Under the pieces are notes generated by a model, which saw nothing but the letters and a program-made list of their open reading frames with translations, was not told the origin of the DNA and ran no database searches. A stretch of DNA of 29,647 nucleotides, from contig JAAYCC010000016.1 of assembly GCA_012729875.1 (NCBI GenBank), forward strand, positions 1-29,647, written 5' to 3'. Of the stretch, positions 29,606 through 29,647 are shown piece by piece. The DNA comes from Clostridiales bacterium (GTDB lineage: Bacteria > Bacillota > Clostridia > Oscillospirales > Oscillospiraceae). Numbering within the stretch: the stretch's first letter is position 1; every line of letters begins with the position of its first letter. Position numbers and translations under genes: made by a program.

Positions 29606-29647
29606 CTCCCCTTACGGAAAACTGCTGATAGTATTCCGCAAGGGGAG
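29606..29647 (-). promoter_or_regulatory. Inverted repeat covering the spoVAC ribosome binding site
   Basis: CTCCCCTT.CGGAA and TTCCG.AAGGGGAG are complementary over 13 of 14 positions, with a loop of about 14 nt. In the minus-strand message the 3' arm contains the GGGGAG of the spoVAC ribosome binding site, so the folded form would hide it. The window ends at the edge of the repeat, so what lies upstream is unknown. Confidence 0.6.

Noticed and set aside
1..29647. Defence system, prophage, insertion sequence or biosynthetic cluster
   Set aside because: All open frames of meaningful size are explained by housekeeping genes, tRNAs or their shadows; no transposase, integrase, nuclease or reverse transcriptase motif is seen.

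Overview
This looks like a chromosomal window from an anaerobic, spore-forming Firmicute of the class Clostridia, probably near the Oscillospiraceae/Ruminococcaceae. The support is: Gram-positive ribosome binding sites (AGGAGG) before almost every gene, the Firmicutes order of the S10-spc-alpha ribosomal cluster, zinc-type S14, L36 and adenylate kinase, a ferredoxin-dependent indolepyruvate oxidoreductase, a lipoprotein signal peptide, and a SpoVAC spore-membrane protein. The genus cannot be named from this sequence alone.

Layout. (1) 1-562: a minus-strand cluster of five tRNA genes (transcribed Gly-UCC, Arg-UCU, His-GUG, Gln-UUG, Lys-UUU). All encode CCA. It has a clear TTGACA-17-TATTAT promoter and an intrinsic terminator. 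(2) 594-4998: a minus-strand group, apparently one operon: DUF1846 protein, iorA, iorB, and a small Smr-domain protein, behind an extended -10 promoter. (3) 5205-11774: plus-strand secA, pgeF (YfiH/YlmD family), an orphan family-5 ABC substrate-binding lipoprotein, cytidine deaminase, and a LysR regulator. (4) 12023-28438: the ribosomal protein supercluster from rpsJ to rplQ, with secY, adk, map, a KOW-domain protein, infA and rpoA, ending at a strong intrinsic terminator. (5) 28545-29647: a small nitroreductase-family gene with its own promoter, and a converging spoVAC.

How the genes work together: region 4 makes the core of both ribosomal subunits, the translocon channel SecY, initiation factor IF1, methionine aminopeptidase and RNA polymerase alpha. 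SecA in region 3 is the motor for SecY, and the tRNAs in region 1 also serve translation. IorAB oxidises aryl pyruvates to aryl-acetyl-CoA with reduction of ferredoxin, which fits amino-acid fermentation.

I found no mobile element, CRISPR array, phage gene or defence system. The least explained parts are RNA-level. They are a roughly 320-nt rpsJ leader holding a promoter-proximal intrinsic terminator with a possible antiterminator pairing; a 297-nt gap between rpsJ and rplC packed with five hairpins; a 174-nt structured gap between rpsN and rpsH; a hairpin between iorB and smr that pairs fully only on the transcribed strand; and a hairpin that would bury the spoVAC ribosome binding site. Several proteins have unusual tails: S3 (RGG-like 15-residue repeats), L3 (duplicated motif) and SecA (lengthened zinc motif).
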